A DNA stretch of 64,000 nucleotides, taken from positions 310,001 to 374,000 of the forward strand of contig NZ_AP024328.1 in assembly GCF_018408855.1 (NCBI RefSeq), read 5' to 3'. This document shows positions 18,358 through 26,292 of the stretch, in pieces. Position 1 is the stretch's first letter. Each line of letters starts with the position of its first letter. Source of the DNA: Caballeronia sp. NK8. Its GTDB lineage: Bacteria; Pseudomonadota; Gammaproteobacteria; Burkholderiales; Burkholderiaceae. The notes beneath the pieces were generated by a model. It made no database searches. It saw nothing but the letters and a program-made list of their open reading frames with translations, and was not told where the DNA came from. A program made the position numbers and the translations under genes.

Positions 18358-18648
18358 TCAGTTGATGCGCTTCCACTCGGCGTAGATCGCGCCGAAGACC
18401 GAGGGGACCGCGTCGTGGCCTTCGAAGGAAACCGGTCGGTCGTCGTTTGGATAGCCCAATGCCGGAGACGCTCGCAACATGCCCAGCATCCTCGCGCTAT
18501 GTTCGCCCTTGGACGCAACCTCACTGAGAATCTCCGACTCAATTCTATGAATCAGCGCCCAGGTCAGCGTACCTGCCGTCCGATGGCGTTGCACCGCCGC
18601 AGGCACGGCGTCTTTTAGAGCCGCATCCGCGGCATACAGCGCATCCAT
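18358..18648 (-). CDS. Hypothetical protein, 96 aa
   Basis: Family not recognised. It is a helical soluble protein. GGGAG stands upstream of the ATG at good spacing, and the gap to the preceding gene is 11 bases, so it belongs to the vapBC-led run. Confidence 0.6.
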   Translation of the reverse strand: MDALYAADAALKDAVPAAVQRHRTAGTLTWALIHRIESEILSEVASKGEHSARMLGMLRASPALGYPNDDRPVSFEGHDAVPSVFGAIYAEWKRIN

Positions 18649-18659
18649 TCTTTCTCCCT

Positions 18660-18878
18660 TTAGTTGGGCAGTGCGTGCTTTCGTAACAGTGCCCTGATTG
18701 CATCGTCGACGGTTGACCGGAGCACATACTCCGGACCGTGCGGAAGCAGCGCGGCGAATGCTTCACTCAGCGAGTAAGCAACCTCGGCCACATCGCGCTC
18801 ACGAATGATTACCCTAAGTCCAGCAGTAAGCTCGGCTTCAAGTTCACGATCGTTGATTCGGAGTTCGATAGTCGGCAT
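18660..18878 (-). CDS. Hypothetical protein, 72 aa
   Basis: Family not recognised. Starts MPTIELRINDRELEAELTAG after a GGGAG ribosome site eight bases upstream. The N-terminal strand-helix pattern could be a small DNA-binding or antitoxin-like domain, but nothing confirms it. Co-directional with the genes on both sides. Confidence 0.6.
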   Translation of the reverse strand: MPTIELRINDRELEAELTAGLRVIIRERDVAEVAYSLSEAFAALLPHGPEYVLRSTVDDAIRALLRKHALPN

Positions 18879-18912
18879 CGTGTCATCTCCCTTATGGGCT
18901 GCGTCGCTTCCT

Positions 18913-19089
18913 TTACTCGTGGTCGCGAAGGTCCGACAAGGACTCATCGAGCAAGTCCGCCGCGTCGAAATGGAGCTGCACTGAGGCATCGGTTGGCGGC
19001 TCACCGTTGGGCATCTTGCGTGACTCAGCAGAGTCGCGCAAAACGTTGATCGCTGCCCGCAGAGCAAGCGCTGGAGTCAAATTGGACAT
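18913..19089 (-). CDS. Hypothetical protein, 58 aa
   Basis: A short gene directly after vapC (16-base gap), starting MSNLTPALALRAAINVLRDS and ending DLLDESLSDLRDHE. It is helical and acidic at its C-terminus. The ribosome site is weak. Position and codon use support it as a real gene. Confidence 0.5.
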   Translation of the reverse strand: MSNLTPALALRAAINVLRDSAESRKMPNGEPPTDASVQLHFDAADLLDESLSDLRDHE

Positions 19090-19105
19090 GGTTCGTTTTC
19101 CGTGT

Positions 19106-19507
19106 TCAATCGCTCAGCCAGTTCTCGAGCTTGACGCCCGGATAACTGGCAAAGTCTTTCGTGTTGTTCGTGACGAGGGCAACGTCGAGCGCAACTGCAT
19201 GGGCGGCGATCAGCTTATCGAGGTGGTCCTTCTTGCGCTCCCGAGTAGCTTCACGAATCGGGCCATAGGCCACCGCCGCCGCAGCATCGAACGGAGCCAC
19301 CGGAATGTCCTCAATCAACGCGGCGAGGGTGCGCCGCTCTTTCGCCGGATTTGCACAAACGGCGACACCGTATTCCAACTCTGCATACGTGATAGCTGAC
19401 ATGACCACGTCACCGACAAAGCACTCCGCGAAGCGTTTTGCCACCTGCTCGGGCTGGTTTTTCATCAGGTAGATGCACATATTGGTGTCGAGCATGAAGC
19501 GCGGCAT
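19106..19507 (-). CDS. vapC: VapC toxin, PIN-domain ribonuclease
   Basis: A 133-residue PIN-domain protein. Acidic active-site residues are visible in FMLDTNMCIYLM (Asp), ITYAELEYG (Glu), KKDHLDKLIAAHA (Asp) and LVTNNTKDFASY (Asp). VapC toxins cleave RNA, often initiator tRNA, when freed from VapB. It overlaps vapB by one base (TAATG), normal for such pairs. Confidence 0.93.
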   Translation of the reverse strand: MPRFMLDTNMCIYLMKNQPEQVAKRFAECFVGDVVMSAITYAELEYGVAVCANPAKERRTLAALIEDIPVAPFDAAAAVAYGPIREATRERKKDHLDKLIAAHAVALDVALVTNNTKDFASYPGVKLENWLSD

Positions 19508-19743
19508 TACAGGCCCTCGCGTTCTGCTTGTTCCTGCTCGCCTCGTCCCTCGGCCATAAAGTCGGGGCTGAATTTGGCGAATTTCTTCAACACACCGGCG
19601 AGCGGTCGGCGTGCCGGTCGGATGCGGATTTCATCGCCCACGCGTTCGATCTCAAGTTCAAGGTCGCTGCGCTCATAGGCGAGGTCAGCAGGAATGCGGA
19701 CGGCCTGGGAATTGCCGTTCCTGAAAACTCGCGTGGTCTGCAT
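19507..19743 (-). CDS. vapB: VapB antitoxin, AbrB-type DNA-binding protein
   Basis: A 78-residue antitoxin. The N-terminal AbrB/SpoVT domain is clear (TTRVFRNGNSQAVRIPADLA); the charged C-terminus would wrap around VapC. VapBC complexes repress their own promoter, which here is the promoter/operator pair at 19763-19804. Confidence 0.92.
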   Translation of the reverse strand: MQTTRVFRNGNSQAVRIPADLAYERSDLELEIERVGDEIRIRPARRPLAGVLKKFAKFSPDFMAEGRGEQEQAEREGL

Positions 19744-19762
19744 CTCGCTCCTCGTCGCGTGT

Positions 19763-19777
19763 GTACAATGGATGTAC
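19763..19777 (-). promoter_or_regulatory. Inverted repeat, likely VapB operator
   Basis: GTACA-atgga-TGTAC forms a 5-base-arm inverted repeat directly downstream of and touching the -10 element of the vapBC promoter. Position fits autorepression by the VapBC complex; binding is inferred. Confidence 0.55.
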
Positions 19778-19804
19778 TATAAGCGATCGGCGCGCAAATG
19801 TAAA
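19776..19804 (-). promoter_or_regulatory. Sigma-70 promoter of vapBC
   Basis: Read on the minus strand, TTTACA (-35, 19799-19804) and TATAGT (-10, 19776-19781) are separated by exactly 17 bases. The vapB start lies 33 bases downstream of the -10. Confidence 0.65.
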
Positions 19805-19855
19805 TACGCGTGTGTACGCGACTAGCCGGGCCGAACCAATGAGGCGCAGGCGTTT

Positions 19856-19985
19856 GCGACTATTCGCTCGACGGGCCTCAGACTGGCATCCTCTTGCGTT
19901 GATGCCTGAAGGGCTCAACGAGAAGAAGATCTTCGCTGTGAGAGCGCGCCACCTATCCGAACGGTCGGCTTGCCAAGGCATGCTG
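19856..19985 (+). pseudogene. Relic of dnaE2 (fragment of a second copy)
   Basis: About 130 bases align with the dnaE2 segment at 13144-13279: shared blocks include CGCTCGACGGGCCT, GGCTCAACGAGAAGAAGATC and CGGCTTGCCAAGGCATGC. Frame is lost through indels. It is a remnant of a second imuABC-type cassette, or of a recombination event with the intact one. Confidence 0.8.
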
Positions 19986-20405
19986 CGCTTCGTCGACCTC
20001 AGATCCCGGCGGCCAAAGCATCGTCACGATGAACCGCGCTAGGGTTCCGCGCAGCTTCGCCTCCGCTCGCGCGGAATCCCTTTCCGCCTCCTGTGCCAGC
20101 TCGAGAACGACAAGGATGCGATCGGTAACGGTCGTTAGCGTATGCAGGGGGTTCGCCGCCGTCGCCGGTCCGAAGGAGCTTGGCGTGTCGGCGAGACCGG
20201 GGACAACGGGCTCGAGGTCGCTCGGAGAAAGGCAGTCGCCCTCTTTCAGCGCGAACAGCGACTCGGGGATGATCATCGGGTCAGCCGCCTGCACGGTGAA
20301 CAGGACCGGACTGTCCGCGATTTTCATGACGCGCCGCTTCTGGCGCGCGTAGGCTTCCACTGCACCAAGTCGGAGATATGTCGATCGTCGATGCGAGAAA
20401 GCCAT
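19953..20405 (-). CDS. Hypothetical protein, 150 aa
   Basis: Family not recognised. Helical C-terminal half (ILVVLELAQEAERDSARAEA). Possible starts are TTG at 20450, ATG at 20405 and ATG at 20327; none has a good ribosome site, so the start is uncertain. Its 3' end overlaps the dnaE2 relic on the other strand. Confidence 0.45.
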   Translation of the reverse strand: MAFSHRRSTYLRLGAVEAYARQKRRVMKIADSPVLFTVQAADPMIIPESLFALKEGDCLSPSDLEPVVPGLADTPSSFGPATAANPLHTLTTVTDRILVVLELAQEAERDSARAEAKLRGTLARFIVTMLWPPGSEVDEAQHALASRPFG

Positions 20406-20501
20406 AGAGTCGGATGCGCGGACCTCGGCGCGAAAGGTAGATGCGTCCAATTTTACCCACGCGAAGCTATGTCGATGGTTTCCGAACTCGTCGCTGTACT
20501 T

Positions 20502-20849
20502 TTAAACCACCTTGGCTTTCTTAACTGCGTCGAAGCCGTCGGTAGCGTCGAACAGGGACCCGGAAATCTCGCCGATCAGTCTCGCCTGGCACTCGGGCGT
20601 AAGGCGCTCGCGGAGGCCAAACTGTTCCACTGCCGCCCGCAGGCTTTCGGCCGCGGTCCCACCGTCTATGGGATCGATCTTTCCGGCGTGAAAAACGGTG
20701 GCGATGCCATGACTGCGCAGAATGCGCGCAAAGTCTCCCAGCTGTGAAGGGAGGTGCGACGCTGACTGCCAGGTCGCAAGCTCTTTCTCAAGACGCTCGA
20801 TCTTCTCGGCCATCGCTTTGATTGACGCGGATTCGGCTAGGGCGCTCAT
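20502..20849 (-). CDS. Hypothetical coiled-coil protein, 115 aa
   Basis: The N-terminus (IKAMAEKIERLEKELATWQS) has coiled-coil periodicity; the rest is soluble and mixed. No known domain. It lies in a run of three minus-strand genes with the 52-aa membrane protein upstream. Confidence 0.55.
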   Translation of the reverse strand: MSALAESASIKAMAEKIERLEKELATWQSASHLPSQLGDFARILRSHGIATVFHAGKIDPIDGGTAAESLRAAVEQFGLRERLTPECQARLIGEISGSLFDATDGFDAVKKAKVV

Positions 20850-20929
20850 ATTCGTGTTGTTTGTGGGTCAGTCAGCGGCGTCTATCTGGCAGCGGCTCGA
20901 GTTGTTATCTTCGTTCAGGCTTTCCGGCT

Positions 20930-21088
20930 CTAATTGCTGCGCAAGCGCTCACGTATCCGATGCGTCACTTGCCATGCCAGAAACACGGCGGGTGCGGAGA
21001 AGAGAAGGATTTGCCCGATCAGAGAGCCGGGCCACAACATCCGAGCTATGAAAGCCCCGCAAATAAGCAGCGCGACGAGTGCCGTCAT
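20930..21088 (-). CDS. Small membrane protein, 52 aa
   Basis: A short gene with a strong ribosome site (GGAGG five bases before the ATG). Sequence begins MTALVALLICGAFIARMLWP, then a second hydrophobic stretch (IGQILLFSAPAVFLAW) and a basic tail (THRIRERLRSN). Two membrane spans are likely. Function unknown. Confidence 0.6.
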   Translation of the reverse strand: MTALVALLICGAFIARMLWPGSLIGQILLFSAPAVFLAWQVTHRIRERLRSN

Positions 21089-21671
21089 AAAAACCTCCGT
21101 CTGCATTTTTCCTCCGGGTTTCCCATTGTTCGATCTTTTTTCGGTCAGTTCAAGGCCGAGCCTTGTCCCGGCGCTCTCATCAGCCGGTCGCGCCGACAGC
21201 CACCATCAACGCGATTGCGACAACTTTGTTTCCAACCATTTTCATCTGCCTCATCTCGTTTTGCTTTCACTCGCGGCCTGAACCGCGACATGACGTGCCA
21301 ATGCCTGCCAACCCTTCTATCGGTTGCTTGACGCCGGGCCTTAGCGGTTCCGCTCCGTTCAGCGGCCGCGCTCACCCTTGCGAACCATACATCGCCGGCC
21401 ATCGTCAGTTACGGGCGAAAGGCGCTCGAAAAATCGTAGCTTTCGCCCGCTCAGGAACCGACGTTCTGTTCACCATGCTCATGCTGGTCCGGGCTGGCAT
21501 ACCGAATTCGCAATAGTCCGCAGCGCGACCATGCAGTGGGCGGGACTCCACCGCCTTGACAAGTGCCTTTTCGGACAACACTGGTGGTCAACGATCCTGC
21601 GCTTACGACCGGATCGGTGACGAAACAATCAGAACGCCGCGCAGGCGCCTACGAATTAACGAGGCTTGATT
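21089..21671. other. Gap with an inverted repeat, otherwise empty
   Basis: About 580 bases. On the minus strand at 21181-21252 a 24-codon frame (MRQMKMVGNKVVAIALMVAV) resembles a truncated signal peptide and may be a decayed gene. An inverted repeat lies at 21413-21448. No supported gene. Confidence 0.4.
21413..21448. repeat. Inverted repeat with 9-base arms
   Basis: GGGCGAAAG (21413-21421) and CTTTCGCCC (21440-21448) are perfect complements separated by 18 bases. The right arm belongs to a TAGCTTTCGCCCG motif also found near 43100. No T run follows, so it is not an obvious terminator. Confidence 0.5.
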
Positions 21672-22745
21672 TTGAAAAGATTGTGTTTTGTAAATCCGTC
21701 CGCCCGCGTCTCTGCGTTGACTGCGCTGACCATCGCCGTACTCGCTGCGTGCGGCGGCGGCTCTAGTTCCTCCGACTCGAACAGCACAAGTAGCCAAGCC
21801 GGCACTGGTTCCACAAACGCGGGCGATCAGACCGGCTCTCTGGCCTCGTCGCAGAAGGTAACGCTGCTCCCGCCCGCATCTGTGCCGCAGAATGTCTCTC
21901 CCACGGGGGACCCGACAGCGGACAGCATCGCATTTATGAGCGCGGTACGCCACAACGTCGGTCTCAATCAACTCACCGTTGACCAGCAGCTGGTTACGTC
22001 GTCGCTGAACCACGCCAACTACTTGGTTCTGAACCAGGCTACCGGGCATAACGAAACGCAAGGACTTCCAGGCTACACGGGGCAGTCGCCGTTTACTCGC
22101 TCAGATGCCGTGTTCGGTGAAGTTACGACAGCCGGGGACATTCGGGCTTTTTCGACATCGTTGACCGGCGTTACATCGCTATTCGACGCACCGTTCCACC
22201 GTTTTTTGATGCTTGAGGGCTATACATCGCTCGGTGTTGGCGCGTCGACCAGTGCAACGTGGGAAGCGGTCAACATTGACTTCGGCGGATTCACCCCGGT
22301 CGTTGGCGATACGCAACTTGTCGCGTATCCGTACTCCGGTCAAACGGGTGTGCCGGCTAGGTGGTTCGCGGCCGAAAACCCGAATCCATTTGCCAGTCAG
22401 CCGCAGTACCAGAACACCTACGTGGGCTATCCGGTGACGATTCAGGCGAAGCTAACGGGGCACCTGACCTCGGTAAGCATCAAAATCACTGATAGCGGCG
22501 GCAATGACGTCCCGTGTTTGCAACTCACGCCCGACAGCAACACGGAAGTGACGAACAGTGCCATGTGCATCCCGTACACCGCACTCAAGGGGAGCTCCGC
22601 GTATTCGGTTCATGTGACCGGCGTGCTTAAAGCGCTGCATGGCGACACGCATCCTATCGACGTCACCTGGTCGTTCACAACGGAAGCCATTGCATCAGCC
22701 AAAGTCATGGGCAACGAGAAGCAGTTCCACGTCGTGCCTGAATGA
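21672..22745 (+). CDS. Lipoprotein with a CAP (SCP/PR1-like) domain
   Basis: A secreted lipoprotein of 357 residues. The signal peptide ends in the lipobox LAAC, followed by a Gly/Ser-rich linker. The CAP domain shows FMSAVRHNVGLNQL and the HANYLV ... GHNE pattern; the C-terminus has an Ig-like segment. Bacterial CAP proteins act at the cell surface, but their activity is mostly unknown. The TTG at 21672 has GAGG seven bases upstream; TTG at 21666 is an alternative. It stands alone and ends in a terminator at 22801. Confidence 0.8.
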   Translation: MKRLCFVNPSARVSALTALTIAVLAACGGGSSSSDSNSTSSQAGTGSTNAGDQTGSLASSQKVTLLPPASVPQNVSPTGDPTADSIAFMSAVRHNVGLNQLTVDQQLVTSSLNHANYLVLNQATGHNETQGLPGYTGQSPFTRSDAVFGEVTTAGDIRAFSTSLTGVTSLFDAPFHRFLMLEGYTSLGVGASTSATWEAVNIDFGGFTPVVGDTQLVAYPYSGQTGVPARWFAAENPNPFASQPQYQNTYVGYPVTIQAKLTGHLTSVSIKITDSGGNDVPCLQLTPDSNTEVTNSAMCIPYTALKGSSAYSVHVTGVLKALHGDTHPIDVTWSFTTEAIASAKVMGNEKQFHVVPE

Positions 22746-22800
22746 CACGCAAGAGCAGGCCGCAACAGCAACCAAACTGAGTTGATCCCAAAAAGAAAGG

Positions 22801-22824
22801 AGCGGAGGCACCACCTCCGCTTTT
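22801..22824 (+). terminator. Rho-independent terminator after the CAP lipoprotein gene
   Basis: AGCGGAGG and CCTCCGCT form an 8-base stem with a 5-base loop, followed by TTTT. Confidence 0.75.
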
Positions 22825-22961
22825 AGGTTTGGATCAGGAGGAGTTGCTGTCCGCGGCTTCCCTGAGGATTAAGAAGTCATCCTTGACTTTGAGTGTGGCT
22901 CTCTAGCCTTGTTCATGACGCGACTGTTTCGCGTCCCTATAGTCACCTAGCGAGGCATTAC

Positions 22962-23894
22962 ATGGAACCAAAAAAGAAAGAGCCCGTCGATGCGATCAAG
23001 TCGCTCATCGACGTCATTCAAGCTGCATTCACGGCCGCATGGAAAGCGGTACTCCTCCTCGGCGGTCTGATCCTGGTCGCCTACTGCTACTTCGAGAGCA
23101 TCGTGCCCGAGGGCCTGTCGCTCGGCGATGCATTCTTCCTCGCGTCCGCCGCGTTCTCATTCACCTGCATCGCGCTGGTCGGCGTCGGCTTCGGTGTCTT
23201 TTCGACGTTGTGGGCGCTCAAGCTTCTCGTTGTCGCGAACAACTTCCGCCTCAAGCGCCGCGGGGAGCCGCCGGCGGCTTCGCTGCATCGCGCAGTCGAT
23301 AACGGATCGATGGTTTTTATGTCGTTTCTCGTGGCGCTCCCTTTGGCCTATCTGCTGGTCTTCGTCAGGGATCAGACTCCTGATGCACGCATGCACGCGA
23401 CCTTGATGTTCTTTGCGGCGGTGGGCGCGATCACGGCGATCATCGTGCTGATCGTTCCGGCGAAAGTGCAGCAGCGCGATATTCGTCTCACCGTGGTCTT
23501 CTTGGCGATGGCCATTTTCGGCACGCTCGTAGCTACCCGCCCCGCCATTCTGAATCTGTCGATGGTTAATCTCGGCGTGCGCTCGGCGCCCGGCCAAGTT
23601 GTCATCTTCTCCGATGCTGAGCATACGCAGTTAGCCGCGGTCGCAGCGGCCAGCGGTGTGAAGGTCCAGTTCTGCAAGTTGCCCAACACGGATAAATGGG
23701 GCACGCGCGACGCCCGCGCCGTGTGGCATGGCGTGGGCGGCAGTTCGTATGTTCGACTCTTCGACGAAACAAACGGGTCGCGAGACGTTCTTGTGCGAGC
23801 GAACCGCGCGGATGTGGAGGTGATCCGCGGGGAGCGGACTGGCTTCGACTGCCCTCCGAAGGTGGCCACTGCTGCGGTCGGCAAGTCGTCATGA
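22962..23894 (+). CDS. Multi-pass membrane protein, 310 aa
   Basis: Four or five predicted membrane spans in the first two thirds (AVLLLGGLILVAYCYF, LVALPLAYLLVFV, ITAIIVLIVPA, TVVFLAMAIFGTLV), then a soluble C-terminal domain of about 110 residues. ATG at 22962 has GAGG at good spacing. Overlaps the next gene by 4 bases (ATGA). Function unknown. Confidence 0.7.
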   Translation: MEPKKKEPVDAIKSLIDVIQAAFTAAWKAVLLLGGLILVAYCYFESIVPEGLSLGDAFFLASAAFSFTCIALVGVGFGVFSTLWALKLLVVANNFRLKRRGEPPAASLHRAVDNGSMVFMSFLVALPLAYLLVFVRDQTPDARMHATLMFFAAVGAITAIIVLIVPAKVQQRDIRLTVVFLAMAIFGTLVATRPAILNLSMVNLGVRSAPGQVVIFSDAEHTQLAAVAAASGVKVQFCKLPNTDKWGTRDARAVWHGVGGSSYVRLFDETNGSRDVLVRANRADVEVIRGERTGFDCPPKVATAAVGKSS

Positions 23895-24073
23895 CTCGCA
23901 TCTACGCGACGTTGAGAAAGCGATACACCACTGAGGCATTGAAAGGCATGGGGTTCGTCAAGGACGGCGGACTGATGGTGAAGCGCGGGGCGATGCGTCG
24001 CGTTCGCGCGCAAGCATCGAGCCTCGACGGCGTGTGGTGGCGAGTGACCCCGCTCGAGCGCCGCTGGCGTTAG
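23891..24073 (+). CDS. Small basic protein, 60 aa
   Basis: Starts at the ATGA overlap with the membrane protein gene, so it is probably translated by coupling. The sequence is basic (MTRIYATLRKRYTTEALKGM), with no recognised domain. A terminator follows at 24090. Confidence 0.55.
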   Translation: MTRIYATLRKRYTTEALKGMGFVKDGGLMVKRGAMRRVRAQASSLDGVWWRVTPLERRWR

Positions 24074-24089
24074 ACAGCGCAGATAACGA

Positions 24090-24115
24090 AAAGACGCTCA
24101 AAAACAGGCGTCTTT
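24090..24115 (+). terminator. Rho-independent terminator
   Basis: AAAGACGC and GCGTCTTT form an 8-base stem with a 10-base A-rich loop. It closes the two-gene unit 22962-24073. Confidence 0.75.
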
Positions 24116-24251
24116 CTAAATCCGAGGCGCGCCCACGGCCGGTAGCCTTGTCTTCGCTCATGAAAGCGTCTGCGCGGTGACCGCGCAACCGCTGCTGGCT
24201 CAATCGGCCGTTGCGCCACAAATCAAGAACTCACGACTACAACGAGGAACC

Positions 24252-25073
24252 ATGAAGCTCAAAATGATCGGCATCGCCGCCCTGTCCGTTTTCGCCCTGT
24301 CCGCTTGCTCACAGATGCAGCCGGGCGCGCAATCCGCCAAGACGGCGGCGACTGGTTCCGCTGCCGGCGAAGCATCGCAGAACGCCAATGCAGGCCTGCA
24401 GCACTGCCCGGCGCCGCTCGGCACTGTCGCTATCGTCGAGGATACGGAAGCACCGTGGTACGGCCTTCTCACTGGTCAATACCAGCTTGGCTCGACGGTG
24501 CCAGTGCTCAAGCTGCTCGTCCAGCAAAGCAACTGTTTCGTGATCGTCGATCGCGGCCGCGCGCTCGGCACCGCTATGGGCGAGCGCGCCCTGAACGCGT
24601 CGGGCGAACTGCGCAAGACCTCGAAGATGCACAAAGGCCAGATGGTCGCGGCCGACTACACGATCAGCCCGAGCGTGACCTTCAGTAACCGTGACGCGGG
24701 CGGCGGTGCGGCAGGCCTGCTCGCCTTCGTGCCTGTCGTCGGTGGCGCCCTGGCGGGCGTCGCGGGCACGATGAAAGCGCAGGAAGCCTCGACGATGCTG
24801 ACGCTCGTCGACAACCGCTCGAGTGTCCAACTGGCAGCCGCCGAGGGATCGGCGCGCAACGTCGACTACGGCATGCTCTCAGGCGTGCTCGCTGGCGGCT
24901 TCGGCGGCGCAGCTGGCGCCGGCGGCAGTGCCTATGCGCGCACTGCACAAGGCAAGGTGGTGGTTGCGGCGTTCACCGACTCGCTCAATAACCTTATTGG
25001 CGCTGTTCGGCAATATCGTGCGCAGAACGTCAAAGGCGGCCTTGGCAATGGCGGCTCTTTGCTCGTCAACTAA
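24252..25073 (+). CDS. CsgG/HfaB-like lipoprotein
   Basis: A 273-residue lipoprotein with signal peptide and lipobox LSAC. The middle (LGTVAIVEDTEAPWYGLLTG, NCFVIVDRGRAL) has the CsgG-type pattern, including a Gly/Ala-rich central hairpin (GGGAAGLLAFVPVVGG) that could form membrane strands. CsgG-like proteins make outer-membrane secretion pores or regulate cell-wall enzymes. No curli genes are nearby, so the partner is unknown. ATG at 24252 follows GAGG. Confidence 0.7.
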   Translation: MKLKMIGIAALSVFALSACSQMQPGAQSAKTAATGSAAGEASQNANAGLQHCPAPLGTVAIVEDTEAPWYGLLTGQYQLGSTVPVLKLLVQQSNCFVIVDRGRALGTAMGERALNASGELRKTSKMHKGQMVAADYTISPSVTFSNRDAGGGAAGLLAFVPVVGGALAGVAGTMKAQEASTMLTLVDNRSSVQLAAAEGSARNVDYGMLSGVLAGGFGGAAGAGGSAYARTAQGKVVVAAFTDSLNNLIGAVRQYRAQNVKGGLGNGGSLLVN

Positions 25074-25083
25074 CATGCTCAAG

Positions 25084-25104
25084 GGGCGGATGCACGATCC
25101 GCCC
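25084..25104 (+). terminator. Hairpin terminator after the CsgG-like gene
   Basis: GGGCGGAT and ATCCGCCC form an 8-base stem with a 5-base loop; only a short TATT follows, so termination may be partial. Confidence 0.55.
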
Positions 25105-25165
25105 TATTAAGAAACTGATTAATACGCCGTTATTCCAGTCTCGTCAGACTCTCATTTAACAAAAA

Positions 25166-25360
25166 ATGCGCCTCTTCCTTGCCATCATCGTCCCGTGGCT
25201 TCAGTTTTTCACGATCGGCCGCCCTATCGCGGGAATCATTTGCTTGCTCTTGCAACTCACCATCATCGGTTGGCTGCCCGCCGCGATTTGGTCGGTCTTC
25301 GCATTGAGCCAGTACAAAACCGACCGCAAGATCGAGCGTGCGCTAGCCAGCCGACCCTAG
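25166..25360 (+). CDS. YqaE/Pmp3-like small membrane protein
   Basis: A 64-residue protein of two membrane spans separated by IGRPIAGI, with the family-like segment LTIIGWLPAAIWSVFALSQY and a charged C-terminus. Pmp3/YqaE proteins affect membrane potential under stress. The match is in layout and short motifs only. Confidence 0.55.
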   Translation: MRLFLAIIVPWLQFFTIGRPIAGIICLLLQLTIIGWLPAAIWSVFALSQYKTDRKIERALASRP

Positions 25361-25379
25361 GCGGGCGATTGTCATCAGG

Positions 25380-26081
25380 TCAGCCGCCGTTGTCGGCCAA
25401 AAGCGATGCCTGCGCAAGATCTTGTTTCGGCTGCGCCGGCTCGCGAGGCGGCAAAGGAAACGGTTCCGCATGCATCGCGTCCGCTGGGTACAGTTGCAGA
25501 AACGACCGGGCTTCGTCAGTGCTCTTGCAAGAGAGCCAGTCCTCATACTCGGTCGGGGGGATTATCACCACCGACCGTTTCTCCGCGCCAGGCTTGTGAA
25601 ACCGCTTCATCAGCGGGTGATCATCAGCATTCACCGTGAGCATCGTCATGCTCAAGCTTTTAGAGCCGTCAGTCGGATCCTTCCATTCGCGCCACAGACC
25701 CGCGATCGCCAGCGGCGCACCACCTGCCGTTCCAATACGCCAGCGAACGGCCTTGCCGGTCTCATAGTTAGGCTCATAGAACCGGTTGCATGGGATCAGG
25801 GCAAGTTGGAGCTTGTTCCACGCCGAGCGAAAGCTCTCCTTTTGCCCAACTGTCTCTGATCGCGCGTTCATCGTTGTAAATACCTTCGCGCCTTTGGGTA
25901 TGAACTTTCGAGGGACCAACCCAAATGTTGCCGCATCGGTTGAATACGCTCCGTCAAAACGGCGGAAGATCGGTGCGTCATAGTCTTTGTAGATATCCCG
26001 CTTGTAGTCGAAGTTCGGCGCCGGGAACAGGCTAAAGACGTCGAAGCGGTCTTTCGGATTAGACTCGTAGCTGGTGCACAC
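25380..26081 (-). CDS. HMCES/YedK-type SRAP protein (abasic-site DNA-protein crosslinker)
   Basis: A 233-residue SRAP-domain protein. Starting at the GTG at 26081 puts Cys at position 2 (M-C-T-S-Y), exactly where the family's catalytic cysteine must be, and GAGG lies just upstream; longer starts would bury it. Other active-site elements are TTMNARSET (Asn), IPCNRFYEP (Glu) and RFHKPG (His). The protein crosslinks to abasic sites in single-stranded DNA and shields them. It lies divergent from the Ku gene, fitting a repair island. Confidence 0.88.
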   Translation of the reverse strand: MCTSYESNPKDRFDVFSLFPAPNFDYKRDIYKDYDAPIFRRFDGAYSTDAATFGLVPRKFIPKGAKVFTTMNARSETVGQKESFRSAWNKLQLALIPCNRFYEPNYETGKAVRWRIGTAGGAPLAIAGLWREWKDPTDGSKSLSMTMLTVNADDHPLMKRFHKPGAEKRSVVIIPPTEYEDWLSCKSTDEARSFLQLYPADAMHAEPFPLPPREPAQPKQDLAQASLLADNGG

Positions 26082-26292
26082 TTTTTTCCACCCTCGTTGC
26101 AAAACATCATAACGGCCGCGAATGGACGAACGCTTCTCGCGTCTCACGCAATGGCTTGTATCGCAACTCGTGTGCCGTGGCACCCATTTTGCATGATCTG
26201 CCGGTTGGCCTCGCCGCCTGTGTAGAATCCGACCCCTGTCCTAGGGAGACTCGAGTGTGGCCGGCCAGACAACCTACGCGAGAGGTTTTCAT

